A program made the translations under genes and the position numbers. Below the pieces are notes generated by a model. The model was not told where the DNA came from. It did not search any database and was given only the letters and a program-made list of their open reading frames with translations. 64,000 nucleotides of DNA, taken from Deltaproteobacteria bacterium. GTDB lineage: Bacteria; Desulfobacterota; Binatia; UBA9968. How positions within the stretch are numbered: position 1 is the first letter of the stretch; each line of letters opens with the position of its first letter. Location of the stretch: assembly GCA_009692615.1 (NCBI GenBank), contig SHYW01000005.1:1-64000 (forward strand), read 5' to 3'. This document shows positions 59,547-64,000 of the stretch, in pieces.

Positions 59547-61091
59547 TTATGGCCGGCGCCAACGCCGGCCGTCGCGCTGCATGAAATCGTCCGCTTCTTT
59601 TGGGCCCCAGGAACCGGAATCGTAATTGGGAAAGTTCTTCGGCTTGCTCAAACCCCACACTTGGATGATCGGATCCATCAACGCCCAAGCCGACTCGACC
59701 CAATCGTGGCGCGTGAACAATGTCGAATCCCCTTCGATGCAATCTTCCAATAAAGTTTCGTAAGCTTCCGGCGAGCTGTTGCCGAACGCTTCCGAGTAGT
59801 TGAATTTCAGATTGAGCGGGCTAACGGTGATGTCCGGTCCCGGCGGTTTGACTTCGAAACGCAGGGAGATGCCTTCGTCGGGTTGAATGCGCATGACCAA
59901 CACATTGGGGCTGACATCTTCCACCGCGGATGATTTGAACAGCAACATCGGCGGCCGTTTGAATTGAATCGCGATCTCGGTGACGCGCTTGGCCATGCGC
60001 TTACCGGAGCGCAAGTAGAAGGGCACGCCTTCCCAACGCCAATTGTCGACGGCCAATTTAATCGCCGCGTAGGTCACCGTCGGCGACTCCTTCGCCACCC
60101 CCGGTTCTTCGCGATAGCCAAGCGCTCGCTCAGCGCCAAGCTGGCCAGCGCCATACTGACCGCGCACCGCGGCGGTGGAAACTTCCTCCGGCGCGATCGC
60201 CCTGACCGCGCGCAATAGTTTGCCCTTCTCGTCGCGCACCGCATCGGCATTGAAACCCACCGGCGGCTCCATCGCCGTCAGACAGAGCAGTTGCAGCAAA
60301 TGATTTTGAAACATGTCGCGCACCACGCCGGCGTCTTCATAGTAGCCGCCGCGGCTCTCGACGCCGACGCCTTCCGCCGCCGTGATCTGCACATGGTCGA
60401 CGTAGCGCCGGTTCCAGATCGGTTCGAAAACGGAATTGGCAAAACGAAAAACCATGATGTTTTGCACGGTCTCTTTGCCGAGATAGTGATCGATGCGGTA
60501 GATTTGCTTTTCGCCCAAGGCGTCGTGCACGCGCTGATTGAGTTCCCGCGCGGTTTGTAGATCGGTGCCGAAGGGCTTTTCGATAATCACCCGCGAGCGC
60601 GGCTCATTGGCATAATCTTTCTGCGCCAAGCCGAGCGTGGCGATGCGCTCGATCACCCCGCCGTAAAGATCCGGCGGCATGGCCAAATAAAAAACCCGCG
60701 CCGGCAGTACGCGGCTGCCGTGATCGAAGTTATCGATGAACAGCTTCAGTCGCTCGTAGCCGTCGGTTTCTTCGTATCCGCCGCGCACGTAGAAAAGCGT
60801 CTTGGCAAATTCCTGCCACACCGCTTCATCGCCGAGACCGGTGCGGGAAAATTCTTTCACCGCCTCGCGCATCTTGTCGCGAAAGGCGTCGTCGGTCATC
60901 TCGCTGCGCGCATAACCGACCACGGCGAAGCGCTCGGGCAAACGTTTTTCCAAGGCTAAGTTATAAAGCGCCGGAATCAGTTTGCGCTTGGTCAGATCGC
61001 CCGACGCGCCGAAGATCATCACCACGCAGGCGTGAGGCTTTTTCCCTTGGCCGATAACCGGCGAAACATACTCGTGCGGATCGCTCGCCAT
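59547..61091 (-). CDS. zwf: Glucose-6-phosphate 1-dehydrogenase
   Basis: A 514-residue enzyme that oxidises glucose-6-phosphate to the lactone, producing NADPH. VMIFGASGDLTKRKLIPALY binds NADP (residues 22-41 approx.), RIDHYLGKETVQN is the active-site motif, and FRFANSVFEPIWNRRYVDHV (FANSVFEPIWNR) is typical. The ATG at 61091 is chosen; a TTG at 61097 directly after the gnd stop is possible. It follows gnd without a gap. Confidence 0.96.
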   Translation of the reverse strand: MASDPHEYVSPVIGQGKKPHACVVMIFGASGDLTKRKLIPALYNLALEKRLPERFAVVGYARSEMTDDAFRDKMREAVKEFSRTGLGDEAVWQEFAKTLFYVRGGYEETDGYERLKLFIDNFDHGSRVLPARVFYLAMPPDLYGGVIERIATLGLAQKDYANEPRSRVIIEKPFGTDLQTARELNQRVHDALGEKQIYRIDHYLGKETVQNIMVFRFANSVFEPIWNRRYVDHVQITAAEGVGVESRGGYYEDAGVVRDMFQNHLLQLLCLTAMEPPVGFNADAVRDEKGKLLRAVRAIAPEEVSTAAVRGQYGAGQLGAERALGYREEPGVAKESPTVTYAAIKLAVDNWRWEGVPFYLRSGKRMAKRVTEIAIQFKRPPMLLFKSSAVEDVSPNVLVMRIQPDEGISLRFEVKPPGPDITVSPLNLKFNYSEAFGNSSPEAYETLLEDCIEGDSTLFTRHDWVESAWALMDPIIQVWGLSKPKNFPNYDSGSWGPKEADDFMQRDGRRWRRP

Positions 61092-61097
61092 CGACAA

Positions 61098-61994
61098 TTA
61101 CCCTTTTTTCACCGCGTGGCCGCCGAATTCGTTGCGTAGCGCGGCGATGACTTTGTTGGAAAAGGCGTCTGGCTGGCGCGACGAAAAACGCGCGAACAGC
61201 GAGTGCGCCAACACCGGCGCGGCGACGCCACGCTCGATCGCTTCGATGACCGTCCAGCGCCCTTCACCCGAATCGTCGACATAGCCTTTGATGCCGTCGA
61301 GCTTAGCGTCTTTTTGAAATGCGCTCTCGCACAGTTCTAACAGCCACGAGCGCACCACGCTGCCTTGGTTCCACAAGTGGGAAACTTTTTCCAAGTCGAG
61401 ATCGAACTGCGAAGCTTTGAGCAGCTCAAACCCTTCGCCGTAGGCTTGCATCATGCCGTACTCGATGCCGTTGTGGACCATTTTCACGAAGTGGCCGGCG
61501 CCCACCGGTCCGGCGTGAAGATAGCCGTCCTTCGGCGCCAGCGTAAGAAAGATCGGTTCCAAATGGCTAACCACGTCTTTAGCGCCGCCGACCATCATGC
61601 AGTAACCGTTTTGCAGTCCCCAGATGCCGCCGCTGGTGCCGGCGTCGATGAAGTTTAAACCGTGGGATTTTAATTTTTCGCCGCGCCGTATGGAGTCTTT
61701 ATAATTCGAATTGCCGCCGTCAATGATGGTATCGCCCTTGGCCAAGCTCGGCAACAATTCATCGATGGTCCGATCCACCGGATCGCCCGACGGCACCATC
61801 AACCAGACGGCCCGAGGCGCTGACAATTTGTTGACGAAGTCAGCGAGCGACGCGGCGCCCACCGCGCCCTTATCGACGACGCGCTGAATTGCTTCGGCGC
61901 TGCGATCGTAGGTAACCACTTTGTGGCCGCCGAGCACCAACCGTTCGGTCATGTTGGCGCCCATCCGGCCGAGACCGATCATTCCGAGTTCCAT
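61098..61994 (-). CDS. gnd: 6-phosphogluconate dehydrogenase (decarboxylating), short form
   Basis: A 298-residue enzyme of the short, YqeC/GndA type that decarboxylates 6-phosphogluconate to ribulose-5-phosphate. GMIGLGRMGANMTERLV is the coenzyme site, TIIDGGNSNYKDS and HAGPVGAGHFVKMVHNGIEY (GAGHFVKMVHNGIEYG, with the catalytic Lys) are the substrate site. The long form is about 470 residues; this lacks the C-terminal half. Short forms are often NAD-dependent. AAGGAG is 7-8 nt before ATG. Confidence 0.95.
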   Translation of the reverse strand: MELGMIGLGRMGANMTERLVLGGHKVVTYDRSAEAIQRVVDKGAVGAASLADFVNKLSAPRAVWLMVPSGDPVDRTIDELLPSLAKGDTIIDGGNSNYKDSIRRGEKLKSHGLNFIDAGTSGGIWGLQNGYCMMVGGAKDVVSHLEPIFLTLAPKDGYLHAGPVGAGHFVKMVHNGIEYGMMQAYGEGFELLKASQFDLDLEKVSHLWNQGSVVRSWLLELCESAFQKDAKLDGIKGYVDDSGEGRWTVIEAIERGVAAPVLAHSLFARFSSRQPDAFSNKVIAALRNEFGGHAVKKG

Positions 61995-62023
61995 ATTTTT
62001 TCTCCTTCCCTGGAGAAGCGCAC

Positions 62024-64000
62024 TTACACGCGCAATGAATCCGCCAGTCGCTGCAATCCGCCGCTGCTGTCGCTACCCAAGTTGACCCTGAGGGTACGCC
62101 GGCGGCGCTGTTTGAGCGCGCTGAAATCGCCGATCGCTTGGGCCTGGATCAAAGCATCGAACGTGTAGTTCGTCTCCGGTACAGCTAAGTTATCGGCGGG
62201 CTGATCGACAATCTGTAGCACCAACGCGGAATTGGGCCCGCCCTTATGGAGCTGGCCGGTGGAATGGAGAAAGCGCGGCCCGAAGCCCACAGTCGTCGCC
62301 GTCCCCAATCGGTTTTGAATCGTCGCGCACAACTCTTGCAGCGCCGCGCTATTGGCCGGCGACGGTTCGATGTAAGCTTGCACGACGACATAGTCGCGCG
62401 GCTTTTTCTTGCCGAGCCAAGCGCTGGCCGCTTTCGTCAATGCCGCGGCGTCCGCGGCGCTGACCTCGTCCTTGAGTTTGCCATTGCCGCTGCCGCTTTC
62501 GCTCATCGCTTTCTTGGATAAATCCTTGGCCAATTGAACATCGGGCTGATTGAAGGGATTGATTGCCAGCGCCGCGCCCGCTGCCGCCACGGCGAACTCC
62601 CAGCGGAAAAATTCCTGGCCGATGTCATGCTTGTCGGATAAATCCAGGCGCGCCACCGGATGGCCGTTGGCTTCCAGCGCCGCCACCTGGCGGTCGAGCT
62701 GGGAATTGTCATCGCTCGCCAACCTGAGATAGGCGAAGAAACGATCGGCGCCATACTTTTCCGGCGCGCCGATACGCTCGTTGGCCACCGGCACGATGCC
62801 TTTGCCTTCCTTGCCGGTGCTCTCGGCGATCAATTGCTCGACCCAAGAAGGAAACGCCGCCAACGACGGTGAGCAAAGGAAAGTAATTTTGTCGCGCTTG
62901 GCCAGAGTCAACTCGCCGAGCGCCGCGCCGAGCATCAGACCCGGATTTTGGCCGTCAGCAATCGCCGCGCCGCAGGCCGCGCTCATGCGCCGCGCCCGCG
63001 CTAGAACTGCGCCGATATCGACACCGATCAGCGCCGCCGGCACCAAACCGAAGGGAGTCAAAGCCGAATAGCGCCCGCCGACTTCGACCTGCGCGTTGAA
63101 GATGCCGCGAAAATTTCTTTCCTTGGCGAGCTTTTCCAAAGGCGTTGCCGGATCGGTGATGGCGACAAAGTGCGGACCGCCATCGACGCCAAGTTTTTTC
63201 AGCTTGTCCCAGAAATAAAAGAAAAAAGAATTAGTTTCCGTCGTCGTTCCCGATTTGCTCGAGACGACAAACAGCGAGTGCGCTAAATCGATGTCGCGTT
63301 CAACCGCTTTCACCGCCGCTGGATGCGTGCTGTCGAGCACGCGCAGCTTGGGATAGCCCGCACTATGGCCAAAAGTTTCCTGAAAAACTTCCGGTGCCAA
63401 ACTCGAACCGCCCATGCCGAGCAAAACAATATGCTTGATGCCGTCCGCCCTAGCCTTATCGGCGAAAGTAGCCAGCGCCGCAACCTGTGACGCCATGGTC
63501 TCGGGTAGTTCCAACCAACCCAAGCGATCGGAAAGTTCTGGTTGAACATCCTTGGACCAAACCGTGTGATCTTTTTTCCAGATGCGCTGGCCAAGCGCGG
63601 CGCTTTGCCAATCTTTCAGCCGTTTGTCGACGCGCCGCTGATATTTACCCAGATGCAATTCTTGATGGTTCAACTCGATACCGGCCAGCGCTTGGCGTTT
63701 CTTTTCTAATGCAGCCATTAATTGATCGAACGACGTAGCGAAAGCGGCGACACCATCCACCTGCAACTTTTCCGTGATCCCGTTTAGATCGATGCCGAGC
63801 CGCGCCAAGCTGGCCAACGCCCGATCGGCGTCATCGAAGCCGGTTTTCACCGTGGCGCCGGGAATCTTGCCATGATCGCGAAACGCGTTGAGGGTTTCCG
63901 GCGGCACGGTATTGACCGTTTCCGGGCCGATCAGATTTTCCAAGTAGAGCACGTCTGAATAGGCCGGATTTTTCGTCCCGGTGCTGGCCCACAACGGCCG
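62024..64000 (-). CDS. tal-pgi: Transaldolase-phosphoglucose isomerase fusion, 5' end outside the window
   Basis: At least 658 residues; the start lies beyond 64000. The visible N-terminal part RPLWASTGTKNPAYSDVLY is the transaldolase C-terminal Arg/Ser phosphate-binding segment, followed by NLIGPETVNTVPPETLNAF. A linker leads into the phosphoglucose isomerase domain with VLLGMGGSSLAPEVF, SSKSGTTTETNSFFFYF and the C-terminal GFGPRFLHSTGQLHKGGPN (His general base). It links the pentose phosphate pool to fructose- and glucose-6-phosphate. First known gene of the operon in this window; the upstream part may hold tkt. Confidence 0.94.
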   Translation of the reverse strand, partial: RPLWASTGTKNPAYSDVLYLENLIGPETVNTVPPETLNAFRDHGKIPGATVKTGFDDADRALASLARLGIDLNGITEKLQVDGVAAFATSFDQLMAALEKKRQALAGIELNHQELHLGKYQRRVDKRLKDWQSAALGQRIWKKDHTVWSKDVQPELSDRLGWLELPETMASQVAALATFADKARADGIKHIVLLGMGGSSLAPEVFQETFGHSAGYPKLRVLDSTHPAAVKAVERDIDLAHSLFVVSSKSGTTTETNSFFFYFWDKLKKLGVDGGPHFVAITDPATPLEKLAKERNFRGIFNAQVEVGGRYSALTPFGLVPAALIGVDIGAVLARARRMSAACGAAIADGQNPGLMLGAALGELTLAKRDKITFLCSPSLAAFPSWVEQLIAESTGKEGKGIVPVANERIGAPEKYGADRFFAYLRLASDDNSQLDRQVAALEANGHPVARLDLSDKHDIGQEFFRWEFAVAAAGAALAINPFNQPDVQLAKDLSKKAMSESGSGNGKLKDEVSAADAAALTKAASAWLGKKKPRDYVVVQAYIEPSPANSAALQELCATIQNRLGTATTVGFGPRFLHSTGQLHKGGPNSALVLQIVDQPADNLAVPETNYTFDALIQAQAIGDFSALKQRRRRTLRVNLGSDSSGGLQRLADSLRV

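Noticed and set aside
1-64000. tRNA, rRNA, riboswitch or origin of replication
   Set aside because: I looked for conserved tRNA loops and known motifs by eye and saw none; a covariance search would be needed to be certain.

Overview
The window looks like part of the chromosome of an uncultured, GC-rich, Gram-negative-type bacterium. It is rich in substrate-binding proteins, amidohydrolases, TPP-dependent dehydrogenases and luciferase-like oxidoreductases. That gene mix is typical of soil and sediment lineages once filed under Deltaproteobacteria (Binatota, Tectomicrobia or Rokubacteria-like), but this placement is inference because no rRNA or tRNA was seen. Several genes carry single-base frameshifts and many gaps hold palindromic repeats.

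Layout. 0.3-3.6 kb: a deacetylase-like hydrolase, a YtcJ-type amidohydrolase and an unknown protein. 3.8-14.5 kb: a leftward uptake operon with four Tat-exported family-5 solute-binding proteins (three in tandem), DppB/DppC permeases and a class III aminotransferase, with an alpha/beta hydrolase upstream; no ATPase gene is present. 14.6-16.9 kb: a tandem pair of family-1 binding proteins. 16.9-26.8 kb: membrane proteins, two D-aminoacylase-type amidohydrolases (one frameshifted), aat, a VOC protein, a zinc alcohol dehydrogenase (5' end frameshifted) and an LLM oxidoreductase. 26.8-38.5 kb: NMT1-type binding proteins, two E1 alpha/beta dehydrogenase pairs, an amidohydrolase remnant, a small C2H2 zinc-finger protein, a cupin, a transporter, a ferritin-like protein and another amidohydrolase.

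38.6-46.4 kb: a LysR regulator diverges from an alpha/beta hydrolase (frameshifted) and a pyridoxamine-phosphate-oxidase-like gene. The latter is cut in two by 5,180 bp carrying an amino-acid ABC transporter (binding protein and two permeases), a glutamine amidotransferase and fragments of other genes. GATC lies at both ends of the insert, and removing one copy plus the insert restores a 204-residue reading frame. 46.7-51.1 kb: a DEAD-box helicase, a repeat-filled gap, a third D-aminoacylase-type enzyme and an HNH nuclease.

51.3-54.8 kb: two toxin-antitoxin modules, each with an intact antitoxin and a toxin gene carrying an in-frame stop. The VapBC-type module lies between the 3' end of a long, two-domain thyX and a decayed 125-bp copy of that same end. 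55-57.5 kb: an epimerase, an SDR enzyme and an exported peroxiredoxin-like protein whose first active-site cysteine is replaced by in-frame TGA, with a SECIS-like hairpin 20 nt downstream: a likely selenoprotein. 57.7-64 kb: a leftward sugar-phosphate operon (tal-pgi fusion, gnd, zwf, glk, pgl) that converts glucose through glucose-6-phosphate to pentose phosphates.

The strongest observations are the predicted selenoprotein, the gene split by a 5.2-kb insert, and the toxin-antitoxin islet flanked by a duplicated thyX end.
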